DNA of 64,000 nucleotides from positions 55,327,751 to 55,391,750 of the forward strand of contig CM035233.1 in the NCBI GenBank assembly GCA_020226215.1, written 5' to 3'. How positions within the stretch are numbered: the stretch's first letter is position 1; the number at the start of each line of letters is the position of its first letter. The DNA comes from Sindora glabra (taxonomy: Eukaryota; Streptophyta; Magnoliopsida; Fabales; Fabaceae). Below are positions 23,061 through 37,500 of the stretch, in pieces. The notes beneath the pieces are model-generated. The model was given only the letters and a program-made list of their open reading frames with translations. It was not told the DNA's origin and did no database searches. The position numbers and the translations under genes were made by a program.

Positions 23061-26000
23061 GACATAATAACCTAGAATAAATATTAAACTAAATTCATGT
23101 AAGTATTAACATTTAAACAATTATATAAAAAAGAGAACCTAAAACTAAAACTAAATCCATGTAAGACTAACTTAAAATGTGTACTAATTTCAAATTCTTA
23201 ATTATTTCCTAGCTTAAAACTAAAATTAAGTTAAATCTAACATTAATTTCAATTCTTAATTCTATCCTAACCTAAAACTAACTTAAAACTAATATTAATT
23301 ATACACACACAAAGTTACTCTCTAGTTTGCATAATTGACTATATAATTAATTATACCTTATGTATTTTTATATATTACTTGCCCTAAGATCCTAAACACA
23401 CACATAAAAATTCTATGATAGTAAAAAAAATTGTATGCATCAATAAATGTGAAATAAGTACAATAAAGCAATGTAGAGAGATATGGCTGCACTGCAACTA
23501 TGAATTGTCCTTAAAGTTTAATATTTGAATTTAAGAGTTTTTCGTGGAAATTTTGTACATATATGAGTTCTAGGGTAAAGACCAATCTTTATGAAAGTAT
23601 GTTGATTTAAAAATGTGAATAAGTAAGGCATAGAGTAAATTAGAGCTAATTTGTTTTTGAATGACTATAAATGAGTTATATAAATTTAAGTTATCAAAAA
23701 CTTATATTTATGAATTGCATTCAATTTGTTGATGATAAGGGCATTGATATATTGATAATGTGGTTTATGTATCAAATCTATGTGTTCTTTTGTGTAAGAA
23801 TAAGGTTAACCTTAGTAGAACAAGGATAAGCTTGCGAGAAATAAGACTAGAAGGGAGTTACAAAGGATTTATATTCTTGTTTGTTTATTTATTTTGTTAT
23901 ATAGATTCCATAGTTGAACATTGTGTGGTGTTTATATAATAGTGAAGCTGTGAACACTTATCTTTTTGCACTCAAAGATATTTATCCAATATACTCTAAA
24001 TATCTCCATAATAAAAGTAGTAAAGGATTTTGTTTTTCTTTGGTGAAACTTTGCTAGCCTCCTTTAAAACTTAGTTGAATATATTTATATATTTATGTAT
24101 GATATTATAACAATTACTTTCCTTTTTGTTCAGTAGATTGTATAGGTTACTCACTAAATTTCAATGAAACTCATTTTATTCTTTACTTATTTTTTTTTCT
24201 TTAGGAAATTTTCTTTCAAGTGCATAACTATTGATGGATGGGTTGAAAGTAAATCCACTTGAAGAATTTTATGGCACTAAGATAAGTCTTGGGATAGTTA
24301 GAGTAGACATGGATAATAGTTTATTGATCAATTACATATTTGACCTTGAGCTCATGTATATCCTTTTGAAGAAATTGCACAGATTCTCCATTAGATGCAT
24401 TAAGGTAGGGCTAGTAGATTGTCATCCATAATGAATGCTTACACTAGTCATATACCGTTGGTTAGGTTGTGACTAACGCTCTCTTATACTCAAGCTTTGT
24501 ATATTATATGTATTTTTATACCAAAAGACTTTCTTTATAGAATAGTCTTAACTTGAATATAAGAGTAATTTAAAAGGGTAAATAATTACAAATTGATAAG
24601 AATTTTAATTTGAATAAAAATATAGCTCAAAATAGAAATTAATCATCAATTGATAATTATTAAAATTTGAGTCAATTTTTAATAATGAGTAATAAGTCAC
24701 TTAACATACATGCAATTATAAAAGAGGAAAAAGTCTTAAAAGGTAGTATTAGATACCAATATACCACTAAAAATGTTAGCATTTTAATATTATGATTTTA
24801 AATTTGATTTATTATTAATGTAAAATAGTATACACTAAAGTAAATGAAATGAAGATAAATCATTAAATAAATAATAATTAAGAAATTTTAAGAGTAATAA
24901 AGAAGATTAAGTAATTTTTCATTGATATGATAATACATGAACAAATGATAGAGTAAAGTTAATTTACAACAACAATAAATTAATTTAAATCCTAATATTA
25001 TTCTATAACACTTGCAATATATATATGACATATAATATCATTCTTTATATAACTTATGTAAATGCAGGCCGTGACATAAAATATGAATCCAATCAACTTA
25101 CTCAACAATTAAAAAGATAATATTATAAGAAATTTTACTTCCTATGATTTGAATTGGAAAAAAAAAAAAAGAACTCTTGTCGCAAGTAAAACATGAAATC
25201 GTCAAAAAGCTGTATCTTTTTCATATTTTCTCTACAAAATCCCACGGATGATTCATGCATGAGAAGAGAGAAGCGAGAAAATTGAATTCCTCAAATTGTG
25301 CAACTTGGCAAAGATAAAAGCGCCGACCAGAGAGAAGTACGCGGAAATTGCTTGATAATAGAGAGTACAGAAAATTCTCAAGAAAATTGTGACATAAAAA
25401 CATAGAATACAACTTTACTTTCACTTCGCTTATTGTAAGGAAAAAGTTAGCTTTTCGTTGCCATATGCCAGCCCCGCTCATCGCACACGCATTTTGGACC
25501 ACCGCACTTGGCACTTGCTCTGATAAATTGACATTTTCTAATGCAGAGAATAGGGGGAAGATACGTTTTGACGTGTTGGCATCCATTCCCTTAGCATTCT
25601 ACCTACGTTGTTTAATTGCACGCACATATGTTGCCTTCCGTCACTGTTGTGTTGCTTTTTGCAAATTGGAGTTGGTGCTTGCCGCACTGAGTTTGGAATT
25701 TTGGGATATTTTGGTATTGGTCCTCAGATTCATCTATGCGTATTCAAAGGAGGGTGCTTCTCCCCCATTTGCTTTTGTTTGAGTCAAATGGGATGACTTC
25801 TGATTTTGGCTCTAAAACAGACAAAATTTATTTAATTTAATTGCATTTTTTTGAATATTTCTAATGTATATATATATATATATAAACAGTTAAATGGGAT
25901 GAGTTTATTTAGTTCATTCAAAAAAATAAGTTTTTGTAAACTTTGAACTTTTTAGAAAATAAATTTCCTTGTGCGCTTACAGTAAAATGCTTAAAGTTAT

Positions 26001-26330
26001 TTAAGAAGTAATATTTTTCAAGAATTACTTTTTTGTTATATTTTTGTAATTCAATTTTAAACTTCTCCAAAAGTCTTAACAAAATAATTATTATATTCTT
26101 AAAGTTATAATGTAAAATTTTAAAATATTAATAAAATTTTAATTATTTTTCTTTGAAATCATATCCCTCATTTTTTTATTGTAATTTTTTTAACTTATAA
26201 TTTTATAAAAATTAAAAATAACCTAATGAATTACATAAAAAAGATTAAAAATAAATTATATATAAATAATGAGGATTTCTATGGTGTTCCTTGCACCTTT
26301 GAATTTGGATTCGTTGTATTATTATTAGAC
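23061..26330. other. AT-rich intergenic sequence
   Basis: No gene is supported. About 25220-25790 is less AT-rich and has overlapping frames on both strands that I do not recognise. About 25900-26150 resembles the start of the GTTTG-ended MITE-like elements. Short AT runs occur at about 25867-25884. The remaining sequence shows nothing I can name, though part of 23061-24450 may be the rest of the CACTA remnant. Confidence 0.45.
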
Positions 26331-27438
26331 TTGATAATCTTGACCCATACCTATTTATCCATCCATATCCATCTTTATTTTGATCCATCCATATTCATCT
26401 ATTTTAACTTTAGGATAAATATAGGTTGAGTTATTATTGATCCATTAAAATGAGGGTCATATTGGGTCAACTTATGGATAACCATTTATCCATTTATATT
26501 TATAAGAGATAGATTTGTACATTGTATAAATTAATACTATAAAATAAAAAATATTATAATAAAATATCTTTAAAAATTTGATATAATTCAAATATATTTA
26601 AAATTAATTATTTGAAATAAAATATTATAATATTATTATATAGTGACAATATCAATTTTTTTATAAAAAAAAATTAAGTCCAGTCTTTTGTACTAAAATT
26701 TATAATAATTTATTATTTTTAATTTTAAAACTTAAAAATAATCAAAAAATTACTTTTTTTAATTTTTAAATAAAAAATCTTATAATGTTACGTATCATAT
26801 GTAATATATCGTATAGCTATATATTAAATTTTGGCTATATTTTGTAAACATCAACACACAAATAAGGTCAATTTTTATTTTTTAGGTGATACTTTATAAA
26901 TTAAAATTTGATTATTGATATATACATATATATAATTTTAAAAGTATAATTTATTATTGTAAAAGAATACATATAATTCATAATTTTAAATTTTTTTAAT
27001 TTTATTGTAATGTCTATGTTAAATTAAATAAGTTTTATTTAATGTATATTAAAATTAAAATATTTAATCAACTATGTTTAATATTAAAATATTTTTTAAA
27101 AATTAATGTTAAGAAAATGAGATAAAAAATTATAATTTTAAAAAGTAAATAAAAATAAAGAATAAAAATTTTGATAGCATAAGTTTGTTTTAAAATATTA
27201 ATAATAAATATAAAATAGTGGTGAAAAATAATATCAATAAAAATGATAAAATATAAAATAATAATAATTTGATGGATAAATGGATGGATTAGGTTAATCA
27301 TATATCCAAGGGTCATGGGTCATCCATGACCCATTTAAAATTTTACATTGAGTTATAAATAGATAAATGGATCAATAATGACACATCCACTTTTGACCTA
27401 ATCTATATTCATCCTAACCCATCCATTTGCCACCTCTA
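26331..27438. mobile_element. Probable hAT-like non-autonomous element with inverted arms
   Basis: The right end, read on the minus strand from about 27438, starts AGAGGTGGCAAATGGATG, the kind of terminus seen in plant hAT elements. Its first 160 bp contain TATTGATCCATTTATC, GACCCATGACC-type and CCATCCATTTATCC phrases. The left arm (about 26345-26500) contains the inverted counterparts: ATTATTGATCCATTAAAATG, GGGTCATATTGGGTCAA, ATTTATCCATTTA. The extreme left terminus is not recognisable, so that side is truncated or rearranged. The roughly 750-bp centre is nearly pure A/T with no transposase. Confidence 0.5.
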
Positions 27439-30214
27439 ATTATTATGGCCATACAACTATCTTTTTAAGAGAGGAAATAGACATAAAATGTTGTATGGCT
27501 TTTTGTATCGTACGACTAGTTATAATCTTGCTACATATTAAAGTCTTGTGTTCTAAAATATAACTTAATGAATTCGTGTTTATAACTAGGTTAAAGAGTA
27601 AAATTATCATGAGTTTAAATTTTATTATAAAATATTTTATACTATCAGTAAATAAAAAAATATATTATCAAAAAATTATAGTAATTAAATTTTTTTAATA
27701 ATAATAAAAGAATTTTAATAATTTTTTATTAACATGTCCAACACATGAGTGAATAATTATATAAACTTAATCTATACTGACAATTGATTAAATTTAAATC
27801 TAATTATCATTAATTAAACTTAATAAGAGTAATATTGTTTTCATTTTTGTATTTATAAAAAACACAAGAGATAGAACCATTAAGGACAAAGTAGTTAACC
27901 TACTCTTTATATTTTGTAAGAAGTAAATTTTTTTAAAAAATTTATTTCTTCTACTTTGCCAAATAGTGACTAATCAAAGAATTCAACCTTTGTCTACTTC
28001 TCGCGAAATAACAATTCCCATAGAACTTCTGTGAACCAAACGATTACTAGAGATCATTTAATTTGTAGAAGTAGTATAGAAAATACAATTTCTCAATAAG
28101 CAAGAATTCCTTGAGTTGTTTGGAAGTTAGATTTTTTGGAAAGTTCTACTTTTTACAAATTTTTATAAATTATGAGAAGTTATTAATCTACATTCCTTTA
28201 CTAAAAAGAACTTCTAGTATCATTTATGAATAAAAATATAAAATTACCCTTCATTAATTTAATTGATGACTACTTTAATCTTTTATCCTTGTCAATTAAA
28301 AATTATAATAAATGTTATTTATTAATTATAAAATGCAAACATTAATTATGTAAAATATAATTTTTATTAATTATATAACAAATAAAATGAGTATTACATA
28401 AAATTATATATAATGAATATTAAATATTCTATCATAAAATATAAATCATAAATATAATTATAATAGAAATTTAATTCTAAATATAATTTTATTTATTACA
28501 TATGTCTATTTTATATAAATTTGATAGAATCAATTATTCATAGTATTAAATATTTAATTATTATTTTTTCTTCACTTGAATTATATTACATTTTAATTAT
28601 ATTAAGATAATTTAAGATATATAAATATAAAATACATATTCATATTTTTATATAAATTTGTTTTACTTTTTTTATAATAAATTAAAAAATAAGAAATTAC
28701 TAATTAAGAAAATTTATGATAAAAAGAATGATTAGATATATAATTCTAAAAAAATTAGAAATAATTAAAATTTATCAATATTTTTTATTGTTTATATTAT
28801 TATTTTGAAGAATGTATTAATTATTTTAATAAATTTTTTTGGAAAACTTATAATTAAACCAAATAAAATATCAAAAGTTAATTCGTAAGAAGTGTTAATT
28901 CTTCAATATCCATCTAACAATTTTTAGCATTCTCTAGAAAACTCATAAGTGAGTTTACTCTTTAAGAAGTTTAACTTTTTATAAAAACTTACTTCTTATA
29001 TAAATCAAATAAATTCCTAATATTACACGCTATTATTGTTGCAATCCATCTTGCAATTGCAATTTTTTCCCTAAATTTGCTTTGCAACCTTCGCACTCTC
29101 TCGTATGTATCTATAATTTATAACCGTGAATAAAAAAGGCTTGATAATTCCAACTCAAAGTCAATATAGAATTGATGACTTGGTTGAATCAATTGTCAAA
29201 ATCAGAATTAAGGCACAAGAAGGAATATCCTACACTTCACGTTCAGTTTTCCATGAGGACAAGGACATCGTTGACTTTCACAAACAAGTTCTTCTTGCAC
29301 GCATATAATTTTCACACCATGTTCACAGACGCGTAGTAGGCTTCAACATGATCCCACCTCTCTCTTGCCTGTGTGAAGGCAACGTGAAATCCTATATATA
29401 CAAGTAACATAACTCATAAAGTAATAGCAAACGGTAAACAATTTCAGCACCAAGTCTCTACATTGATGTTTTGTGCATACATCTGCCAAAATGCCATTCG
29501 AACTTAGTAAATGACCTGAATTTTTCTGTATTAGATGTTTCCTCCTCTCTCTGGTTGGCATGCTAACATAGAAAGAGGAAACAACATAACACAACTCGTT
29601 TGTAAGTTTCTTATGCAAGCTTTATCACTAATTCTCCAAGGAACATGATCCTTACATAACTTTCTACGAATCTTTGCATTGACCTAACTGTACCTGTACA
29701 TTGTTTTCATCAGCGGCTTGATTGAAGGATAGAAAGCCTTTTGCAACTATTTCTTTAGCTGGTTACAGGTTTACAGCTAGGAGTCCAGGAGAAAACCAAT
29801 GCATAATAAAATTTGAGGCTTTCACGGTGATTAAGATTCTTTTATCTTCACTTTCAGCATAAAAGAAACCCCAAAAAAAAAAAAGAAAATCCACATCCAC
29901 ATCATCCACTTTCAGACGTGGGAGCACACGCTCAGCGAAATCCAGAATTCTTAAGTTCCGCTTGCTTCCCTGTGAGAGGGAGTGGAAATGTGAAAATAAG
30001 TGTGTGAGACTGATATTGTAAAATAACTAGTTTTGTTATAACTCTGCACTTTAAGTCTCGTTTATCAACATTTACCATCACACCATACTCTGGCAAGTCA
30101 ATATATGAAATTCTGCAGCCTCATCTAAAACTCACCCTTAGTCTGCCCACATCAACATGCAAATATAAATACAAGGCAACAGGAAGAAAAAGATGAAGCC
30201 AGAAAGGGTGATGA
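27439..30214. other. Intergenic sequence
   Basis: The first half is AT-rich. About 28100-28995 is a MITE-like stretch with GTTTGGAAGTTAGA at the left and AACTTACTTCTTATATAAAT at the right, related by inversion to each other and to the elements near 3610 and 34690. From about 29030 to 30200 the sequence is less AT-rich and may include downstream sequence of the lipase gene, but I find no gene. Frames at 29126-29308 and 29343-29618 are not recognisable. Confidence 0.45.
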
Positions 30215-30220
30215 AAAGAT

Positions 30221-30226
30221 TTTATT
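30221..30226 (-). promoter_or_regulatory. Likely polyadenylation signal of the SDP1-like gene
   Basis: AATAAA on the minus strand about 300 bases after the stop codon at 30527. It would give a 3' UTR of roughly 320 nt. The choice among A-rich words is an inference. Confidence 0.4.
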
Positions 30227-30526
30227 CAACTTTAGAACTAGTAGTTACAAATTAGAATGAGGTCAGCCTCTGGGGGCTTGGAGCAAAAACTATAAAATCC
30301 CTCCTTCCACCTTGCATTTCTGGGCAGAACCTAACTGTAAACCAAATGGAAGGCCTGGTCAAGTGAGGTCGTTTCATTACTAGAAACTACTAGCTTTATA
30401 CTAAATTTTTCTGTATAAAAAATATCAGTAGAGCCCCCTTGGCAGGAACAGACATTGAATTATTTACAATTTGTAATGTAAATTTTACCAGAATGTTGAT
30501 GTTGAAGAGTCAGACAAAAATGATCT

Positions 30527-33500
30527 TCAGAATTCAGAATCCTTGATGCTTTGATCCTCACTCCCATCCGTGCCAGAATGATGCATGGAGTTAGAATCAG
30601 CGAATTTAGTTGGGGATTCTGCTGTAGAAGAATCATCTCCATGTTCTGACGCTGAGCTAGTAGCATCCATCTCTTTCCCTGGACAATCAATTTGCACACA
30701 TTCAGCGACTTCGTTGTTGCAATTTTCAAATTCATGACTCCAAGTCCTAGGTGTTAATTCTTCTTTCTTGACAACATTAATCACAATCCCATTATCGATC
30801 TTTCCAGGCTGCAAAAGATCACCTTCTGTTATCATTATGCTAGATCCATTTGTGACAGCTCTATTCCCAATTTCCTTCTGATCAAATTCTTTGGACTCCA
30901 AGCTCCTATCTAGTGCTGTAGTTCTAGGACTGTGATTTCTTTGAACAGCACGAGGACTGGTATGACCAACCGAGCCTCTATTTATTTCAGCATCAACGTC
31001 TAAGTTGTGAACAAAGTCAATGAACATATCTGCTGAAGTAGTTCTCATCAAAGGCCCGCCACATCTTGTCCAAGAATTCAAATCAGCACTTTCGGATTCA
31101 CTAATGCCATGGTGTAATGGGGAAGAAACCTCGTCTTCTTCTACTGAGCCCGTTGAATTCTCTCGTGCAATGCAATTCCATGAAGGAATTCTTCCTGAAG
31201 CATGGAATTTTTTTGGTTTGTTGGGCAGACCATGAGAAGTTGTTGCAGCTCTTTGAGCATTCCTTTTGACTCGTTTCATATGATTGAGAACCGCAACACA
31301 TTCATCAAGAGCAAGCTCAATGCCACAGTTGGCTTTCATGGCTGACAGCTTCGCCCAAGTGCACCTTCTCCCTTGGTTAATAGCTTTTTGAAGGTCCAAA
31401 TGAGAAGGGTTCTGTATAATTTTGGAGTACTGGTACAAGAGAAAAGAAAAAAGATAAATAAGAAAAAGGGAGAAAAACAGCATGAGTTAGTTAAGATCCA
31501 GTCTGCTGATCATCCTTGATAAAATATACAAATGTAGATTCCTAAATCATTCGCCAAATGTAAACAACAGCATTCCTATATATTTCCAAATGGCTGGAAA
31601 TTTTCGACAAGATTCGTTGTCAAACGCATCATGTCAACCAAAAATATTTTTACTTTATTAACGTGCAACATAAGTTCGAAAAATTTTACTCCAAAGAAAT
31701 ACCTGGCCGGATGATATCTAAGCCTCCCTAGAGGCACGTACCTGAGCAAGAGTGGCAGGCATAACAACAGTCACATCGCCCTCCCAGTCCTGAGCAAACA
31801 ACTTGGCAATTCCACCCAGTGGAAAACCAAGTTCCAGTACCTGATTCCACCTATGTTTCACTTCCATCTCGGTAAGATGTGCAAGCTACAGGATCAAAGG
31901 CCACATTAAATATTATTATTTCACATTATAAAATTATGATAGGGGAATGTTGAAGATCCAATGGATGACATTTATAAATATGAACCAGACTTGGAAGAAA
32001 TGGTAAATGACAACTCAGAAGGATGAAAAATATTTTATGGATCAAGTGCTGGTAACACAAAGTTGCACTGTCTAATATTAATTTAGGAATTCTCAACGAA
32101 ACAGTTTATAAAGAGAACTAGAGGCAGGTCATGCGGATAAAAAGGCATGTCTGAAAATAGGTTTGGCAACAAATGGTAGTATAATACGAGTTCCTTAGGA
32201 ATGTAGATTGTTATAACTGTTATTCTTCAAATTAAATATAAGCTTTGGTTACTATGCCATTAATAAATCAACCAAAGTAAGATTAATCACTGAAAAATAT
32301 GACTATAAATTCTATGTTAGTGCAAACAACATCAGACTAACCTTCTATGGTCACTCAAATGTTTATGATGCATATATATGTGTATGTAATGCGTTTACAT
32401 GAGGTTCAAGTCCAGTAATACATACCTTGGCAGCAAAACTGCCGCCATAAGCTCTAACAAAATCTTTCAATCTCAATAGTGGTGCAATATGAGGGTTGGT
32501 CTGACTGACAATAAAATGATTAACATTAAAGAGCTCTTTTAATTGCATCATGGGTAAATCAATCTCTAAGCTACCATCCCTCCACCGGCGCAAAGGTGTG
32601 GAGCCCTCTTCAGGACCCAAATTAAATGGAGGATGGTAAGGAACAATCTCACCACTTCTATCTTTTGCCATTAGCTCTTGTGCCTCAAAAAGACCAGGAA
32701 AGGCACAGGAGGCTGTGACTGCACTCCATATTACAACATGGGGCGAAGTCAAGTAGTTGAGGCATCTAGGTGGTTCATGCTTTCTCGGGGAGCAAACTGT
32801 TATCCCAAGTATTCGACCGGTCATGTCATAAGCTTCTTGAAATGTAAGGTTGCTTGTGAGGTGCCTCAACATAACTTGCAACTGTCTGATCTCATGAACG
32901 GCACCGAATGTCATGACCCTCTTCACAACTGTAAAAATCCCACCCATTTGACCAAAAAACTGTAATGAGTGCCATGAACTCTCAAAAAAGCTTTGAAGCT
33001 CAGGCCAAGTCCTAGTAGCAACAACAGAACATATAATGGATCCTACACTTGAGCCGGCAATTATCCTAGGCAGAAGTCTATGTTCTACCAGTGTTTGAAC
33101 AACACCCACGTGGAAAGCTCCTAGTGAAGCACCCCCACTTAAAAGCAGAGCGGTCCTCCCAAATGCATGTCTGGTTTCATGCAGGAAGGAAAGCTTTTCT
33201 TCCAATGAGACCTCCTCTGAATCAGAGTCACAGACCATTCTCAATTGAGTAGATACCTCATCAATATACTCTTTAATTAATCGTGGCATATGAAGCCTTC
33301 CTCTGTGAAGCTCAGGGTTACACATATTACCTAGATTTCTAACAAGATCAGCCCGCATAAAAAATATTATATCTCTCAACGATCCATCTTGTCTGCGTTG
33401 GCGGAGCTCCTGAAGTTTGTTTCTCACCAATTCTACATCATAAAGGTCTGATTCATTCATCTTCAGTGTCTGTTTCTCAAGCATCTTAGCTGCATGAGCC

Positions 33501-33841
33501 CACTCCTCATAGCTCAATGCAGTTGTCATCATATTTCTCCAAAATTTCCTCCGGTAAACCATTTCTGCCCTCTGCTTCACATTTGCGTACCGTTTCAACA
33601 ATAAGGCTATTATTGTCATCACTGCTAATATCCCTTGGGGGTTTCTCGGATGGAACCATGATAAGATGGGTGAAATATATTTCCTAAATCTTTGGATGAG
33701 GATCAGCAAGATTCGAGATATCTGATACCTCAAATGTGAGATAGACTTGCAGAAAAGAATCCTGAAAGCAATTGTTCGGCCAAGGATGTCTGAAGGTCCA
33801 ATTAAAAAGGGCTCGACACTAGCCTCATTAATTATATCCAT
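30527..33841 (-). CDS. SDP1L: Patatin-domain triacylglycerol lipase, SDP1-like (three exons)
   Basis: SDP1 family lipases hydrolyse stored triacylglycerol on oil bodies, starting oil mobilisation in seeds and turnover elsewhere. Exons on the minus strand are 33841-32426, 31885-31742 and 31429-30527. Donors are GTATGT and GTACGT, acceptors TGTAG and ACCAG, and all junctions are in phase 0. Joined length is 820 aa, close to the roughly 825 aa of Arabidopsis SDP1. A hydrophobic stretch lies at 70-83. The patatin core shows the oxyanion loop GGASLG (236-241), the nucleophile motif GSSVG (263-267, Ser265) and the catalytic Asp in DGS (Asp422). Exon 3 encodes the variable acidic, Ser-rich C-terminal tail, beginning after the conserved GRRCTW / ANCGIELALDECV segment. 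The start is the first ATG of the conserved frame. SDP1 versus SDP1-LIKE cannot be told apart by eye. No defect is visible. Confidence 0.95.
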
Positions 33842-34560
33842 TCTTCATCCAAAACAGAAAGTGATTAACGTTGAGCTATAAAATATGAGAAACTGAAGGA
33901 ATCGCAATGTAAGGGCACATAAAATGAAACCAGGGATCCAGTTTGGATAAGATTCGTTCAACAAGGTTGAAAGCAAATGGCCAGGCTCATAATTAGAGCT
34001 CAAGATCCAACGGATTCAGCCAGAACAAACCCAGCTGAGAAGCTCTGCTCCAAATCAATCATACCCTTTTAAATCAAACGTCTTGCTTTACCTCCTTCTA
34101 ACAATATGTAAAAATCATAACTTTTTATATAAATTGCAAGGAAACCACAAATTTCGCCTAAAGATCCCAACTTCAAACCTATAATCACAGCTCCTTTTGG
34201 GATTCTTAATCATATAAACAAAAATCAATTCAACCCGAGACATCCAAAGAAATTAAATTTCTCGCTATCAACCAAATGAAACCGACTTCGATCTTAATGA
34301 AACACAGGAAGTACTGACGATGCAGAGTTATGGGAAGGATACATGTATTTTATAACATCGTGAGACATTGGAATTCGGGAAATAGATAAAGATAAGAATA
34401 TGGTGACGAAGAACTCGAATCAGAATGATGAAAATATGACCAGGATAAAAGGACAAATTTTATAATTAATTATATGGAATCCATCAACGATCAACCATCG
34501 ACTATGACTCCCAGGTACTAGGAAAGGTGGCGTGGCGCTGCAAGACAAGAGAACTGGTAG
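33842..34560 (-). promoter_or_regulatory. 5' leader and promoter side of the SDP1-like gene
   Basis: This segment is less AT-rich than the flanks and contains no other gene. On the minus strand a TTTCTGTTTTGGATGAAG stretch ends two bases before the ATG and could be the 3' end of a leader intron, which is inference. No TATA box is placed with confidence. Confidence 0.35.
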
Positions 34561-37500
34561 TTGGAACCTTCTATTCAGAGAAAGCGAAACCGAGAATTAC
34601 AAAATCCGAAAACAAACAGACAAACGGGATTCATACAATTGACGAGACTGAAAGGTGATACACACCACTTGTTTTTCCTTAGGAGTCGTTTGGGTTTACG
34701 GAAGTACTTTGGGAAGAAATTTTTGTTTCTAAATTTTTTCGAAAAATATTTAAAATTATTTAATTAATATTTAAAAATTAATATTTTTTAAGAATTATTT
34801 TTTTATGCTTTGCTTGTTTCGAGTAAAAAATATTTACAAAAGAATTATTATGCTCTTTAGAGTTACAATAGATAAAATTGGAAATATTAATAAAAATTTT
34901 AATTAAGATAAATTTTATGAACTTGTAATTTATATTTTTTAATTTATTATAAAAATTAAAATTGATTTATATAACAAATTAAGATGAATTTTCAATTAAT
35001 TAAGTGAGCTCACATAATATAAGTTGTATATGCTCAGGAATTTAATAAAATACTCCGAGTGAAAATTATAAAAAATTATAAAATTTTAATATTCATTTAA
35101 ATATTAAAATGATAAAAATAATAATAAATATTAAAATAATAAATACGAAATAATAAATAATAATATTCAATAAATTAAATATACTAAATGTAATTCTAAT
35201 CATGATTTTATTTATATATTTAATGTAATTAATAATATATTTTTTTAATCAAAGGGTAAAGTAGTTAATAGTTAAATTCAATTAGTAACCAACTAAATAA
35301 TTTGCATATTTGCTACTTCTTGAGAAGTTTAACTATATATAGAATTTTGTACTAACGAAATGATCTCTTATTCATTCATTGAATAAATAACATTAATTAA
35401 TATTAAATTTCGTTAAATATAACTTTTCTTGCCATTGTTAGATGCTCAAAAAAATATTCCTTTCACACATAAGCATCAAATAATTAAATTAATTAGAATA
35501 GCATAATAATAAACAAGTAGATTTAACATGAAAAAACCTCAAACTTTATGGAAGAAAAATACGAGAAAAAACTTACTATAATGAAAAAGATTATAAAAAA
35601 ATGTGTGCGAAAATTATTAATTATAATCCCATAAATTCCTAACTACTATCTTTATATTTCTTTCAAATCTTTATAAAGATTCTCATATAACCTTCGTAAG
35701 TACTCATATCACATTACTCTTGTATTTTAAATCCTTACCTAATATAAATATTTATAATTTATAAATACTTGTTTAAGAAAGATTCTTACTTAATAAGAAA
35801 GCAACTTACAATAAGAAATAATCATAAATCGATAACAATTAAAATTTGGGTTGAACTTAATAATCTCTATATTCACATAAATTCCAACATATTCATAAAT
35901 TTGCATGCTTAACTTATTGTTGAACGATACTAATCATAAGATGCTAACCATAAAAATCTTTTATTATTGTATATTCTTCAAACTATAATAATTATTTCTC
36001 TATCAAATAGTTTTACTTCAATCAAGTATTATAAACTTCTTTGGAGTTTATCTATGATTTCCTCATCTACAAGCATCTCGCATCATCTAAGAGAATATAA
36101 AATCTTACGAACACTTTTATGAATTATCATAAACTTTTTACACTTTTATCTTTATTATCAATTGCAATTTTTTCTCTCTCACTTAAGACAACATTGTTTA
36201 CCTCATATTTTCCACTGTATCATTATTAACCATTCTTTTCAACTCATGCATGATTAAATTAACTATTTTCACATCATACATCATCATTTATCCTCAATTA
36301 TCACACATAGTCAATCAATCATCATCATTATTATCACCATGCAACATCAACTATGCTTTGTTATATTGAACTATTACTCTTATAAAATAAAATTTGCTTT
36401 AATACTAATTTTTGCAAAAAAAAAATCCTTTTCAAACATACAAACATTAGATAATTAAATTAACTAGAGTAGCATAATAACACACCCAAAATTTAACATG
36501 AAAAAACCTTGAATTCTAAGGGGGGAAATTACAAATGAAAAATATTACGAGATAATATATGTGAATATTTTAAATCATAATTGTAAAACTTTTTAGCTAT
36601 TATTTTTGTGAAAGTTTTCACATCATCTCCATAAAATATTTACATAATATATTTCTTATATTTTAAACTTTGAATTAATACAAATATTTATAATTTAAAA
36701 ATATTTATTTAATAATGAATTCCACTTGAACTCTAATATAAAAATATAACTTGAATACGAAAGCAACTCACTATAAGAAATTGTAATGTATTGATAATAG
36801 TTAGGATTTGAGTCAAAGATTAAATATATAAAGATTAAAATAAAATAATTAAAATAGATCTTGCCTACTTATTGTTGGGGAAAGACTAACAACTTTGAAT
36901 TAATTAAGAAAATAATTTTAATTCTATTCAAATATTAAAAATCTCAATTTTAGTGTTGTTTGTATGTTTTGATATTGCGGTTGAGCGAATGTTAAAAATG
37001 AGGGATGTACATCGAAAGTTAAAATGAGGGATGTACTTTTTGGACTTGTCCATAGATAAAAAGAAGTACTACTAGCAGTTACCCCTTTTTTTTTTTTTGG
37101 GTCGGGTAATAATAGTTAAGATTGTTTTTGGGTCAAATTAACAGTTAAGATTAAAAACACTTCTTGTGTTGTTTATTCGGGCCAACTAAGTTGAAGCCCA
37201 AGAAAAAGGACCTTAGCCGAAAACGTTGCCCTTTCTTCTTTGGGCTATATAGGAAGTACAAAGAATTGAAAATTTCCTTTGGGTGTTACCCAAAGACTAA
37301 CAGCCCAGTATTGAAATTTCTTCTCCATCTTTTCTTTAGTCGTAATTGTATTGGTTGGCTACATTATTGATCATAGAATTATCTATACAAACTAATAATT
37401 TACTGATCCGAAAATTATCTTTAAAACTATTTTTAAAAGTAAGGGAGATTCTTTCAAAATTGAAATTCATCCACTTCAAGACTATGGCTATATTGCATTA

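Noticed and set aside
22874..23065. Minus-strand Ser/Thr/Pro-rich 63-codon frame starting MSSFHGGG
   Set aside because: No product can be assigned; at most it is part of the CACTA remnant, so it is not listed as a gene.
25221..25796. Long frames on both strands (121 and 105 codons)
   Set aside because: They overlap in opposite directions, show no known motif and have no splice-compatible continuation that I could find.
29343..29618. Minus-strand frame containing ILADVCTK, resembling a Copia RNase H end
   Set aside because: No other Copia motif, polypurine tract or LTR is near; the likeness is too short.
32678..32965. Plus-strand frame within the lipase gene
   Set aside because: It is antisense to the conserved patatin domain of the SDP1-like exon 1.
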